NCBI GenBank assembly: GCA_019752015.1
Contig: JAIEMQ010000022.1
Span: forward strand, 1-64,000
DNA length: 64,000 nt
From: Cyanobacteriota bacterium
GTDB taxonomy: Bacteria; Acidobacteriota; Vicinamibacteria; Vicinamibacterales; UBA2999
Reading direction: 5' to 3'
In this document: in pieces, positions 1-8,075 of the stretch
Layout of the letters: each line of letters starts with the position of its first letter
Position numbering within the stretch: the first letter of the stretch is position 1
Made by a program: the position numbers and the translations under genes
Notes under the pieces: generated by a model
Seen by the model: only the letters and a program-made list of their open reading frames with translations
Databases searched by the model: none
Told to the model about the DNA's origin: nothing

Positions 1-152
1 CAAAACAAACACCACGAGTGAAATCAATACACGGACAGGCATGGGGGGCCACTCCGATTGCAAAACTGTTATTGGGGATGGAGCTCTTAAATGAATAGAC
101 GGACTGCCTAACGAAAACTCTCACGGCCGCAGTCGATAGCGACGCGCAATCG

Positions 153-184
153 ATCAACAGATCACCAGATCACCAGATCACCAG
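153..184. repeat. 8-bp tandem repeat (ATCACCAG)
   Basis: One variant unit and three perfect ATCACCAG units follow each other just past the stop codon of the glycine-rich lipoprotein. The first ~150 bases of the window hold no gene I can recognise. The same words recur around 45173-45275. Confidence 0.8.
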
Positions 185-1839
185 ATGATGATGATCTGCC
201 CATTGCCCGCCCGCACGCCCTGAGCATGCACGACGTTGGTGGCGCTGCCGGTCGTGAACGACGATCCGCCGCCACCGCCTCCGCCCGTTCCGACGCCGGC
301 ATTCGATTCTTCGCCACCACCGCCGCCGAAGAAGCCGCCGCCGGCACCACCGCCGCTCTCGACGCCGAACCCACCCGCGCCACCCTGACCCGACGCGCCC
401 GCCGCTCCATCGGTGCCAGGCCCGCCGGCACCGCCGGTGCCGCCCGCCGCTTGCGTTCCGCCGCCGCCATTGCCGTCATTGCCCGCGCTTCCAGAACCGG
501 CCGCGCCATTGGCTCCGACGAGGCCACCGCCTGCGCCACCCGCGCCGCCGCCTGCGAGCGTTCCACTGCCGCCACCACCGCCGGCAACCACAACGCGATT
601 CGCTAAACCAACTCCGCCCCGGCGCACATCGGACGCGCCGCCGCCGCCACCGCCGCGACTCACAGCGGCGCCGCTCGCACCACCGCCATTGAATCCGCCG
701 GCGCCGGCCGCCACACCGGCTCCTCCGACATTGATCGTCAACACTTCACCGGGCGTCACGGTGATCCGGGCCTGCACCGATCCACCGAGTCCTCCGGCCG
801 GACCGCCGCCCGCACCGGCGCCGCCTTGCGCGCCGAACGCGGTCACCGTGATCGACGTGACACCGGCCGGGACCGTGAATCCTTGCGCCGCACCGGTGAA
901 GTTGAAGATGACGCCCGACTCCACGACAACCGTGACGTACTTCCATTCGCGTCCGCCCGGACCAACCGTCATCAATTGATATTCGGTCGTTGACGTGGGA
1001 GCAACGACGACGCTGCCGTCAGCGCACGGCACGCCGCCGACGCCGTTGTTGATGCTGCAGGTCGTTGCGCCGGCAATGCCGGTCCACCTCAGCGTCGACG
1101 AACCTCCGGAGGCGATGATTCCAGGAGTCGCACTGAACGATCCGATCACCGGCGGCACGGCATTCACCGTGAAGATCGCGTTGCTCGTGCCGAACGGCGT
1201 CGTCAGCGTCACCGTGCGATCGCCAGGTGTCGCGTCGGCGTTGATCACGAACGTGGCCGTGACCGGCGCGCCAACGGCACCCGGCCCGCTGATGTTTCCG
1301 ATCGAGACGCCGCCGCCGCTGATCGCGATCGTCGTCGAGCCGGGGATCGACGCGGAGCTATTGAGCGTGACGTTGACGGTCGTCCCGCGCAGCCCCGTTG
1401 CCGGAGTGATCGTGAAAGACGACGGCGTCGGCACCGGACCGGCCGGATTGGGAGTGACCGAGAAAGTCGCCGTGGCGCCGCCACGGTTGGTGAGGATCGT
1501 CAGCGTCCGCGGACCCGGCGTCGCCGCCGCATCGATCGACACGCGCGCGGTGATCGAGGTCGCGCTCACGTTGACCTCGCTCAGCGACACGCCGTTGCCG
1601 GAAAGTTCCGCCGTCGTCGCGCCGCTGACGAAGTGATTGCCCGTCAGCGTCACCGTGACAGTGCTGCCTGCGGCGGCGCTGCTGGGACTGAGGGAAAGAA
1701 TTTCGGGCCCGACGATCACCGCCGGCGGCACCGGTGGCGACGTTGGGGTCGGCGTGGTCGGCGAATCGCTGTTACATCCCGCGAAAAAGAGTGCAACCAG
1801 AGCGGCCATGAACGACGCGCGAGGTGTGATGGCGAACAT
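178..1839 (-). CDS. glycine-rich IPT/TIG-like lipoprotein
   Basis: Predicted surface or periplasmic lipoprotein of 553 aa; no enzymatic role is visible. The N-terminus is a lipoprotein signal peptide with lipobox FFAGC (lipidated Cys about residue 22), followed by a Thr/Pro linker. Residues ~45-230 form two or three Ig-like repeats of IPT/TIG type, with recurring phrases such as ATPG-RT-T. From about residue 305 a 'FTGAAQGFTVPAGVTSITV' segment begins a glycine-rich module like those of secreted Gly-rich repeat proteins, ending in hydrophobic QIIIIW. The opposite strand also stays open because of the GC-rich repeats, but codes nothing recognisable. It is separated by 33 bp from the exported protein upstream, so the two may be co-transcribed. 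Adhesion or envelope function is a guess. Confidence 0.75.
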   Translation of the reverse strand: MFAITPRASFMAALVALFFAGCNSDSPTTPTPTSPPVPPAVIVGPEILSLSPSSAAAGSTVTVTLTGNHFVSGATTAELSGNGVSLSEVNVSATSITARVSIDAAATPGPRTLTILTNRGGATATFSVTPNPAGPVPTPSSFTITPATGLRGTTVNVTLNSSASIPGSTTIAISGGGVSIGNISGPGAVGAPVTATFVINADATPGDRTVTLTTPFGTSNAIFTVNAVPPVIGSFSATPGIIASGGSSTLRWTGIAGATTCSINNGVGGVPCADGSVVVAPTSTTEYQLMTVGPGGREWKYVTVVVESGVIFNFTGAAQGFTVPAGVTSITVTAFGAQGGAGAGGGPAGGLGGSVQARITVTPGEVLTINVGGAGVAAGAGGFNGGGASGAAVSRGGGGGGASDVRRGGVGLANRVVVAGGGGGSGTLAGGGAGGAGGGLVGANGAAGSGSAGNDGNGGGGTQAAGGTGGAGGPGTDGAAGASGQGGAGGFGVESGGGAGGGFFGGGGGEESNAGVGTGGGGGGGSSFTTGSATNVVHAQGVRAGNGQIIIIW

Positions 1840-1872
1840 GCCGGTACTATACGCGCGGCCGCGATTTGGCGC

Positions 1873-2691
1873 TTACGGGAGCGGGCGGTAGTCGAACCAC
1901 TCGACCACGTGATCGATGCGCGCCTTGCGGAAGATGGCGCGCACGTCGCCGCGGAGCGTCAGTTTCGTCGGCATCCACACGCCGGGTTCGATTTCGTCGC
2001 GTTCAACGGCCGTCGCCATGCCTTGATAGACTTTCGCCACGAATCCGCCGAACGCGACGTCGTCAATCGCGACCGCGCGCACAGCGGTGACTTCGCGACT
2101 CGCCTCGTCCACCCACGCGTCGCCGCGAAACGCCTTGAGCAGCTGCGCCTCGCGCGTCTGCGGCCGTGCGTTGGGCCTGGCCCTGAACGACACCACGATC
2201 GCCGGCTTGCCGCCGCGAAACTCGCGGCGGGTAATGTCGAACTGCATCGTGGCGACGAGGTCCTCGATCAGCCGTTGCGCGCGCCGGCGGGCGAGCTGAT
2301 CGTCGTTGCGGCGCCGCTCGCTCGAGTCCGGTTCGCCGCGGCCGGCGAGCCGCTTGACGAGCGCGTTGTATTCGGCGTCCTGGCGATCGAGCTGGAACCT
2401 GGACAGCGCCACGCCGTTCAATTCGATCAACCGGCGATAGGTGAGCTTCGGGTTTGGCGACGGCCGCACCTCGAGCACACGCACGTCACCCGTGCCGATG
2501 CGGCCGAACGGGTTCAGGTGCAAATCTGTGCGCCGCTCTTTGTAGCTGTAGCGATGCCAGGACTCCTGCGATCGCGTCAACGCCTCGCGCACTTCGCGCA
2601 AGAAGGCGTCTCTCGGCGGGAGCGCCTGCGGCTGACCGGCGCCGGTCAGCACCAGCGATGCGAGCATCAGGACGGCGAGCCTGCTCAGCAT
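1873..2691 (-). CDS. exported protein of unknown function
   Basis: Protein of 272 aa when started at the ATG at 2691, which places a signal peptide (MLSRLAVLMLASLVLTGAG) at the extreme N-terminus. A start 33 bp further upstream would put eleven polar residues before it and is less likely. The mature part is rich in Arg and charged residues, with no transmembrane segment after the signal. It resembles uncharacterised secreted proteins common in Acidobacteriota (an outer membrane lipoprotein-sorting-like fold is possible), but I do not recognise a named family. It is divergent from the asd leader, whose -10 lies about 50 bp away. Confidence 0.6.
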   Translation of the reverse strand: MLSRLAVLMLASLVLTGAGQPQALPPRDAFLREVREALTRSQESWHRYSYKERRTDLHLNPFGRIGTGDVRVLEVRPSPNPKLTYRRLIELNGVALSRFQLDRQDAEYNALVKRLAGRGEPDSSERRRNDDQLARRRAQRLIEDLVATMQFDITRREFRGGKPAIVVSFRARPNARPQTREAQLLKAFRGDAWVDEASREVTAVRAVAIDDVAFGGFVAKVYQGMATAVERDEIEPGVWMPTKLTLRGDVRAIFRKARIDHVVEWFDYRPLP

Positions 2692-2740
2692 GTCGATATT
2701 CTGCCAAATATAGATGACGGCCATGCCCGCCGAGTTCCGG

Positions 2741-2931
2741 TATACTGGACGCAGTGACGATGACCCGAAAGCGGATGCCTAAGCGTGCCAAATGCGGCGC
2801 GGAGGGCATTCGTTTGTAAGGACTCGTTTCCGGAGTTCAACGATCGACAGCCACCCGCCGCGGCCTCATCACCGTTGGCGGGTTTTTCATTTCAGATCTC
2901 AGATATCAGATTGCTGATTGAAGGGGCATTC
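2741..2931 (+). promoter_or_regulatory. asd leader region with candidate leader peptide and attenuator
   Basis: TATACT at 2741-2746 is a good -10 box; the -35 is unclear. The transcript would start near 2752. A 19-codon frame runs from ATG 2760 to TAA 2819 (begins MTRKRMPKR). Seven of its 19 residues are Met, Thr, Lys or Ile, all products of the aspartate pathway. A terminator hairpin follows at 2854-2887, and GCGGCG at 2794-2799 could pair with CGCCGC at 2856-2861 as an antiterminator. Two short CAGAT-type repeats (2892-2921) lie between hairpin and start codon. That this regulates asd by attenuation is inference; the very short 5' end before ATG 2760 argues for caution. Confidence 0.45.
2854..2887 (+). 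terminator. rho-independent terminator in asd leader
   Basis: CCCGCC (2854-2859) pairs with GGCGGG (2877-2882), with an inner CGG/CCG pair, followed directly by five T. It lies upstream of the asd start rather than after a gene, so it probably acts as an attenuator. Confidence 0.7.
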
Positions 2932-3972
2932 GTGGACGCGATTGAAGTTGGTGTGTTGGGTGCGACCGGCGTGGTGGGACAACAGTTTGTCTCACGACTC
3001 GCGCGGCATCCGTGGTTCCGATGCACGTGGCTGGCGGCGAGCGAGCGGTCGGTGGGAAAGCCGTACAAGAGCGTTGCGCCGTGGAAATTGACGACGCCGA
3101 TTCCGGGCGGCTCCGCCGGACGCATTGTTGAAGCGTGCGTGCCCGGCAAAGGACCAAAGGTCGTCTTCTCCGGTCTCGATGCGTCCGTGGCGGGCGAGAT
3201 CGAAGGCGCGTTCGCAAAGGCCGGCCACATTGTCGTGAGCAACGCGCGCAATTTCCGTATGGATCCGCTGGTGCCGCTGCTGATTCCCGAGATCAACGCC
3301 GATCACCTCAAGCTGCTCGGCGAGCAGCGCCGCTCGAAAGGGTGGAGCGGCGCGATCGTCACCAATCCGAATTGCTCGACGATCGTGCTCGCCATGGCGC
3401 TCGCGCCGCTGCGCCAGTTCAACATTCGCGGCGTCGTGGTGTCGACCATGCAGGCGGTGTCGGGCGCGGGATATCCGGGCGTGCCGTCGCTCGACATCCT
3501 CGGCAACGTGGTGCCGTTCATCAGCGGCGAAGAAGAAAAGATGGAGAGCGAGACGCTGAAGATTCTCGGCACCGACGGGGGGCGCGTGCCGTACTCCGCC
3601 GTCGTCAGCGCGCACACCAATCGCGTGCCGGTGTTCGACGGCCACACCATGACGGTGTCGGTGGCGTTCGAGAACAAGCCGTCGATCGAGGCGATCAAGG
3701 AAGCCATGCGGACGTTTGCCGGCAAGCCGCAGGAGCTGTGGCTGCCGAGCGCGCCGCAGCCGCCGATCGTCGTCAATGAGGAGGAGAATCGCCCGCAGCC
3801 CCGGCTCGACGTGAACCTCGGCGACGGCATGGCGATTACGGTCGGCCGCGTGCGTGAGTGCCGCGTGATGCATGCGAAGTTCGTCGCGCTGGGACACAAT
3901 ACGGTGCGCGGCGCGGCCGGAGCGGCGATTCTCAATGCTGAGCTGATGCACGCTGAAGGGACATTGCAGTAA
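2932..3972 (+). CDS. asd: aspartate-semialdehyde dehydrogenase
   Basis: Reduces L-aspartyl-4-phosphate to aspartate semialdehyde with NADPH, the branch-point step to lysine, threonine and methionine. The GTG at 2932 is chosen because AAGGGG lies five bases upstream and the NAD(P)-binding motif GVLGATGVVGQQ follows at once; a longer in-frame extension to 2785 would cross the leader terminator. The catalytic cysteine is in TNPNCSTIV, and SGEEEKMESETLKILG is typical of the archaeal/fungal-type Asd subfamily. Its 346 aa match that family. It is first in a run asd-lysC-dapB-dapA-dapD-dapE on one strand. Confidence 0.95.
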   Translation: MDAIEVGVLGATGVVGQQFVSRLARHPWFRCTWLAASERSVGKPYKSVAPWKLTTPIPGGSAGRIVEACVPGKGPKVVFSGLDASVAGEIEGAFAKAGHIVVSNARNFRMDPLVPLLIPEINADHLKLLGEQRRSKGWSGAIVTNPNCSTIVLAMALAPLRQFNIRGVVVSTMQAVSGAGYPGVPSLDILGNVVPFISGEEEKMESETLKILGTDGGRVPYSAVVSAHTNRVPVFDGHTMTVSVAFENKPSIEAIKEAMRTFAGKPQELWLPSAPQPPIVVNEEENRPQPRLDVNLGDGMAITVGRVRECRVMHAKFVALGHNTVRGAAGAAILNAELMHAEGTLQ

Positions 3973-3973
3973 T

Positions 3974-4034
3974 TAAAAGTTAAAAGTTAAAAGTTAAAAG
4001 TTAAAAGTGAAAAGTTGAAAGTTGAAAGTTAAAA
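3974..4034. repeat. 7-bp tandem repeat (AAAAGTT)
   Basis: About eight to nine slightly decaying AAAAGTT units fill the whole asd-lysC gap and end six bases before the lysC ATG, so lysC has no strong Shine-Dalgarno sequence. This AT-rich patch stands out from its GC-rich surroundings. Similar words occur at 22093-22123. Confidence 0.85.
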
Positions 4035-4040
4035 ATAGCG

Positions 4041-5471
4041 ATGAAGGTAATGAAGTTCGGTGGCACGTCGGTCGCCGATCAGCCGGCGATTGAGCGTTTG
4101 ATTGCGCTGGTGCGCGCGGAACGCCAGGCGGAAGCGCAGACCGAAGGCGGCGACGCGCGCGGGCCGGTGGTGGTGGTCTCCGCGTTGTCCGGCGTCACCG
4201 ATCGATTGCTTGGCGTGGCGGCGCTTGCCGGGTCCGGCGACGTCGAAGGCGCGCGGACCAGCCTGCAGGATCTTCGCGCCCGGCACATCAAGGTTTCCGA
4301 AGTCATCAAGGATCAATCGCTGCGGCAGCCGGTCGTCGATTCCTTGAATCGCGAGTTCGATGAGCTCGAGCGCGTCGTCACGGCGCTGGCCGTGCTGCAG
4401 GAAGTGTCGCCCCGCTGGCTCGATGCGCTCGCGGCGACGGGCGAAATTCTCAGCAGCCAGATCGTGGCGGCGGCGCTGACGTCGCACAAGCTGCTGGCCA
4501 GTTACGTGGATTCACGGAAGGCCGTCGTCACCGACGGCGAGCACACGGCCGCGGCGCCGATGTTCGAGGAAACGACCGCGGCCTTGATGACGCATGCGGA
4601 TCCGCCGCTCGCTGCCGGGCGCATTCCGGTGATGGGCGGGTTCGTCGGCGCCACCACGAGTGGCGTGACGACGACGCTGGGGCGCGGCGGGTCGGATTTC
4701 TCAGCTGCGATTGTCGGCGCGTGCCTGGGCGCGTCGGAGATTCAAATCTGGACGGATGTGGACGGCATGCTCACCGCCGATCCTCGCATCGTCAAGAATC
4801 CGCAAGTGGTGCCGCACCTCTCGTTCGCGGAAGCGTCGGAGCTTGCGTACTTCGGCGCGAAAGTGCTGCATCCCGCGACCATTCAACCGGCGGTCGCGCG
4901 CAACATTCCCGTGCGCATCTTGAATTCGCATCGCGCAACCGCGCGCGGCACCTTGATCACCGGCGAGCGGCCCAAGGCGGACCGCCCGCTGACCGCGGTC
5001 GCCTCGAAGAAGGGCGTCACCGTTGTCGACATCACCTCGACGCGCATGTTGATGGCGCATGGTTTCCTGCGGCGCCTGTTTGAAGTGTTCGAGCGTTTCA
5101 AGACGCCGGTCGATGTCGTCACGACGTCGGAGGTCAGCGTGTCGGTGACGATCGACGATGCGCGAAGGCTGCTATCGATCATCGAAGGGTTGTCCGGATT
5201 CGCGCATGCGGAGCGCGAGGATCAAATGGCGATCGTGTGCGTCGTTGGGGACGGGCTCCACGACGACCCGCAGCTCGCGGCGAACGTGCTCAGGTCGGTG
5301 GGCGACGTGCCGCTGCGCATGGTGTCGCAGGCAGCGTCGCGGCGGAACATCACGTTCGTGATCCGCGAGGCGGATCTGCCCGCGGCGCTCGGGCGTGTGC
5401 ATGAGAAATTCTTCGCGACCCAACCTTCGCTCGCTTCGCGAGCTACGGTGGGCAAGCCGGTGGGCGCGTAA
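4041..5471 (+). CDS. lysC: aspartate kinase
   Basis: Phosphorylates L-aspartate, the first and usually feedback-controlled step of the pathway. The signature KFGGTSV is at residues 5-11. GRGGSDFSA and WTDVDGMLTADPR form the kinase active site, and the part from about residue 310 carries two ACT domains that normally bind the allosteric amino acid. Length 476 aa fits a monofunctional aspartokinase with an inserted helical segment near residues 60-130. The last ~20 residues (SLASRATVGKPVGA) are coded by a dispersed repeat (5421-5460) and look like an acquired tail. TAA is followed without a gap by the dapB GTG, so translation is coupled. Confidence 0.95.
   Translation: MKVMKFGGTSVADQPAIERLIALVRAERQAEAQTEGGDARGPVVVVSALSGVTDRLLGVAALAGSGDVEGARTSLQDLRARHIKVSEVIKDQSLRQPVVDSLNREFDELERVVTALAVLQEVSPRWLDALAATGEILSSQIVAAALTSHKLLASYVDSRKAVVTDGEHTAAAPMFEETTAALMTHADPPLAAGRIPVMGGFVGATTSGVTTTLGRGGSDFSAAIVGACLGASEIQIWTDVDGMLTADPRIVKNPQVVPHLSFAEASELAYFGAKVLHPATIQPAVARNIPVRILNSHRATARGTLITGERPKADRPLTAVASKKGVTVVDITSTRMLMAHGFLRRLFEVFERFKTPVDVVTTSEVSVSVTIDDARRLLSIIEGLSGFAHAEREDQMAIVCVVGDGLHDDPQLAANVLRSVGDVPLRMVSQAASRRNITFVIREADLPAALGRVHEKFFATQPSLASRATVGKPVGA
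5421..5460 (+). repeat. partial copy of GAGCTACGG dispersed repeat
   Basis: CTTCGCTCGCTTCGCGAGCT followed by ACGGTGGGCAAGC, translated as the C-terminal tail of LysC. CTCGC-TTC-GCGAG is a small hairpin. The same layout occurs in dnaX (11941-12027) and in the complete palindromic element at 43389-43565. Confidence 0.6.
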
Positions 5472-6167
5472 GTGCGCATCCTGCTCCTGGGCCATGGCCG
5501 CATGGGCACGCTGGTTGAATCGCTGGCGCCGGAATACGGCGCGACGATCGCCGGCGTCGTCGATGAGCACTCAGGACAGAACGCCATCGCCGGCGGCGAT
5601 TTCGGGGACGTCGACGTGGCGATCGATTTCACTCTTGCCGAAGCGGTGCCCAATAATCTCCCGCAGCTGGCGGCGCGAAAGATCAACGTCGTGATCGGGA
5701 CGACCGGGTGGCAGGCGAAGGAAGCGGCGATGCGGAAGATTGCCGGCGACGCCGGAATCGGCGTGCTGGCGGCGTCGAACTTTTCGCTCGGCGTCAACAT
5801 TTTCCAGCTGGCGGTCGAAGAGGCGAGCCGGCATTTTGCGAAGCACCCGGAGTTCGGCGCGTGGATCCACGAATCGCATCATGCGATGAAGAAGGACGCA
5901 CCGTCCGGAACCGCGGTGACGATCCTCAATGGCATGGCCCGCGTCGGCTTTCAGCGCCCGGTCGACGTGACGTCGACGCGCGTCGGCTCGGTGCCGGGCA
6001 CGCATACCGTCGGCTTCGATGGACCGTCGGAAACCATCGAGCTCACGCACACCGTCCGCGATCGCGCGGTGTTCGCGCGCGGTGCACTGTCGGGCGCCAA
6101 GTGGCTGATCGGTAAAAAGGGTTGGTTTTCGATTCGCGATCTTTTACGGGAGCGTAGCAATGAATAG
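5472..6167 (+). CDS. dapB: 4-hydroxy-tetrahydrodipicolinate reductase
   Basis: NAD(P)H-dependent reduction of hydroxytetrahydrodipicolinate in lysine and diaminopimelate synthesis. The start is GTG at 5472, immediately after lysC TAA. The nucleotide-binding motif GHGRMG is at residues 7-12. The substrate-binding and catalytic stretch is HESHHAMKKDAPSGTA. At 231 aa it is shorter than the ~270 aa of Escherichia coli DapB and belongs to a compact form. It lies between lysC and dapA, in the expected operon context. Confidence 0.93.
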   Translation: MRILLLGHGRMGTLVESLAPEYGATIAGVVDEHSGQNAIAGGDFGDVDVAIDFTLAEAVPNNLPQLAARKINVVIGTTGWQAKEAAMRKIAGDAGIGVLAASNFSLGVNIFQLAVEEASRHFAKHPEFGAWIHESHHAMKKDAPSGTAVTILNGMARVGFQRPVDVTSTRVGSVPGTHTVGFDGPSETIELTHTVRDRAVFARGALSGAKWLIGKKGWFSIRDLLRERSNE

Positions 6168-6202
6168 GAAAGTACGAGCATCATTGCTCATTGCTGGTAC
6201 TG

Positions 6203-6225
6203 GGGCCGTTCCGTAGGAACGGCCC
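6203..6225 (+). promoter_or_regulatory. perfect hairpin between dapB and dapA
   Basis: GGGCCGTTCC and GGAACGGCCC pair perfectly around a GTA loop. No T-run follows, so it is not a classical terminator; it may be an mRNA processing or stability element within the operon. Confidence 0.6.
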
Positions 6226-6265
6226 GTTGGCGATTTCGAACACGTATCCCATTGAAGGCTTAATC

Positions 6266-7171
6266 ATGAGAACACCATTCACCGGTGTTGGCACCGCGCT
6301 GATCACTCCGTTTACGAAGACTGGCGCGCTCGACCAAGCAGGCATCAAGCGGCTCGCGCAGCGCCAGATCGACAACGGCATTCATTTCCTGGTGCCGTGC
6401 GGAACGACCGGCGAGACACCGACCTTGAGCGCCGCCGAGCGTCGCCGCGTCGTCGAGCTCGTGCTCGAAGCCGCGAACGGCAAAGTGCCGGTAATGGCCG
6501 GCGCCGGCGGCTACGACACGCAGGAAGTCGTGCACGTCGCGAAGGAGATGCAGAGCATCGGCGTGCAGGGACTGCTGTCGGTGACGCCGTATTACAACAA
6601 GCCGACGCCCGAAGGACTCTACGCGCACTTCTCGAAGATCGCCGAAGCCACGTCGGTGCCGATCGTGCTCTACAACGTTCCCGGCCGCACCGGCTGCAAC
6701 ATTGACGCGGCCACGTGCGCGAAGCTGGCCACGATTCCGCGCGTGATCGGCGTCAAGGAAGCGTCCGGCAACATCACGCAGATGATCGAGATCTGCCGCG
6801 CGGTGCCGCCGGAGTTTCTGGTGCTGTCCGGAGATGACGCGCTGACGCTGTCGCTGATGGCGATTGGCGGACGCGGGCTGATCTCGGTGGCGTCGAACGC
6901 GATTCCCGCCGAGATGTCGCAGATGATCGAAGCCGCGGAGCGCGGCGACTTTGCCGCCGCGCGCAAGATGCATCATCGCCTCGTGCCGTTGATGCTCGGC
7001 AACTTCATCGAGTCGAATCCCGGGCCGGTCAAGTTCGCGATGGCCGCGATGGGACTGTGCGAAGAGGTCTACCGCCTGCCGATGGTCTCGCCGCGTCCCG
7101 CCTCGCAGGAAAAGATCCGCGCCTTTTTAAAGGAGCTGGGGATTGACGTCTTGAAGGCGCTGCATTCATGA
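6266..7171 (+). CDS. dapA: 4-hydroxy-tetrahydrodipicolinate synthase
   Basis: Condenses pyruvate with aspartate semialdehyde. The ATG at 6266 is chosen because GAAGG lies about eight bases upstream and MRTPFTGVGTALITPF is the canonical N-terminus; an in-frame start at 6191 would translate the hairpin. The GTTGETPTL motif binds the pyruvate carboxylate, YYNKPTPEG holds the proton-relay tyrosine, and the Schiff-base lysine is in VIGVKEASGN. The 301 aa are standard. The stop codon lies inside a long inverted repeat (7145-7187). Confidence 0.96.
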   Translation: MRTPFTGVGTALITPFTKTGALDQAGIKRLAQRQIDNGIHFLVPCGTTGETPTLSAAERRRVVELVLEAANGKVPVMAGAGGYDTQEVVHVAKEMQSIGVQGLLSVTPYYNKPTPEGLYAHFSKIAEATSVPIVLYNVPGRTGCNIDAATCAKLATIPRVIGVKEASGNITQMIEICRAVPPEFLVLSGDDALTLSLMAIGGRGLISVASNAIPAEMSQMIEAAERGDFAAARKMHHRLVPLMLGNFIESNPGPVKFAMAAMGLCEEVYRLPMVSPRPASQEKIRAFLKELGIDVLKALHS

Positions 7172-7187
7172 ATGCCTTCAAGACGTC
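7145..7187 (+). promoter_or_regulatory. 19-bp stem hairpin across the dapA stop codon
   Basis: GACGTCTTGAAG (7145-7156) pairs with CTTCAAGACGTC (7176-7187), and the inside GCATTCATGAATGC (7162-7175) is itself a perfect palindrome; a five-base bulge separates the two stems. A second hairpin (CCGCGC-GGA-GCGCGG) follows at about 7191-7205. There is no T-run. It could set different expression of dapA and dapD through RNA processing. Confidence 0.65.
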
Positions 7188-7238
7188 CCGCCGCGCGGAG
7201 CGCGGCAAAACAACGCTGCCCTCACGAGGCGCAGCCTC

Positions 7239-8075
7239 ATGAGCAGTCTGCAGTCCACCATTGAGGCGCTCGCCGCCGAGAGCGGCAACGCCGATCGCGC
7301 GAAGGCGCGCGCAGCGTTCGACGAATTGAAAGCGGCGCTGGAAAAGGGGACCGTTCGATCCGCCGAGCCCGATGCGTCGTCGCCAACCGGCTGGCGCGTC
7401 AACACCTGGGTCAAGCAGGGCATCCTGCTCGGCTTCCGCTTCGGCGACATCGTCGATCAATCGGCAGGCTTGCCGTTCTACGACAAGGACACGCAGACGG
7501 TGCAGCGCTTCAGCGCCGCATCGAACATTCGCATCGTTCCCGGCGGATCGGCGGTGCGCGGCGGCGCGCATCTTGGCCGCGGCGTGATCTGCGTGCCGCC
7601 GATGTACATCAACATCGGCGCCTACCTCGGCGAAGGATCTCTCGTTGATTCGCACGCGCTGGTCGGATCGTGCGCGCAGATCGGCGCACGCGTCCACATC
7701 AGCGCGGCCGCACAGATCGGCGGCGTGCTCGAACCGGTCGGCGCGATGCCGGTGATTGTCGAAGACGATGTGCTGGTTGGCGGGAACACTGGCATCTATG
7801 AAGGCGCGGTGATCAAGCAGCGCGCAGTGATCGCGGCCGGCACGGTGCTCACCGGATCGACGCCGGTTTACGATCTCGTGAATGGCTCGATCATCAAGCC
7901 CGCCGCCGGGCAGCCGCTGGTGATCCCGAAAGGCGCGGTCGTCGTGCCCGGCGCGCGAGCGGTGACGGTCGGCGCCGGCAAGGAGTGGGGGCTGTCGCTC
8001 TCGACGCCGGTGATCGTGAAGTATCGCGACGACAAGACGGATGCACGCACGGAGCTCGAAAAGTGGATCAGATAG
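7239..8075 (+). CDS. dapD: tetrahydrodipicolinate N-succinyltransferase
   Basis: Transfers succinyl from succinyl-CoA to tetrahydrodipicolinate, which defines the succinylase branch of lysine synthesis. At 278 aa it has the normal size: a helical N-terminal domain followed from about residue 100 by a left-handed beta-helix with imperfect hexapeptide repeats (for example GGAHLGRGVICVPPMYINIG, AQIGARVHIS, VIKQRAVIAAGTVL). The last codons overlap the dapE start. Confidence 0.95.
   Translation: MSSLQSTIEALAAESGNADRAKARAAFDELKAALEKGTVRSAEPDASSPTGWRVNTWVKQGILLGFRFGDIVDQSAGLPFYDKDTQTVQRFSAASNIRIVPGGSAVRGGAHLGRGVICVPPMYINIGAYLGEGSLVDSHALVGSCAQIGARVHISAAAQIGGVLEPVGAMPVIVEDDVLVGGNTGIYEGAVIKQRAVIAAGTVLTGSTPVYDLVNGSIIKPAAGQPLVIPKGAVVVPGARAVTVGAGKEWGLSLSTPVIVKYRDDKTDARTELEKWIR

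Noticed and set aside
226-1636. Long plus-strand Ala/Pro-rich frames
   Set aside because: Mirror of the glycine-rich lipoprotein; strong GC bias removes stop codons on both strands.
2741-2931. Lysine riboswitch before asd
   Set aside because: The conserved lysine aptamer core is not visible and the leader is too short for it.
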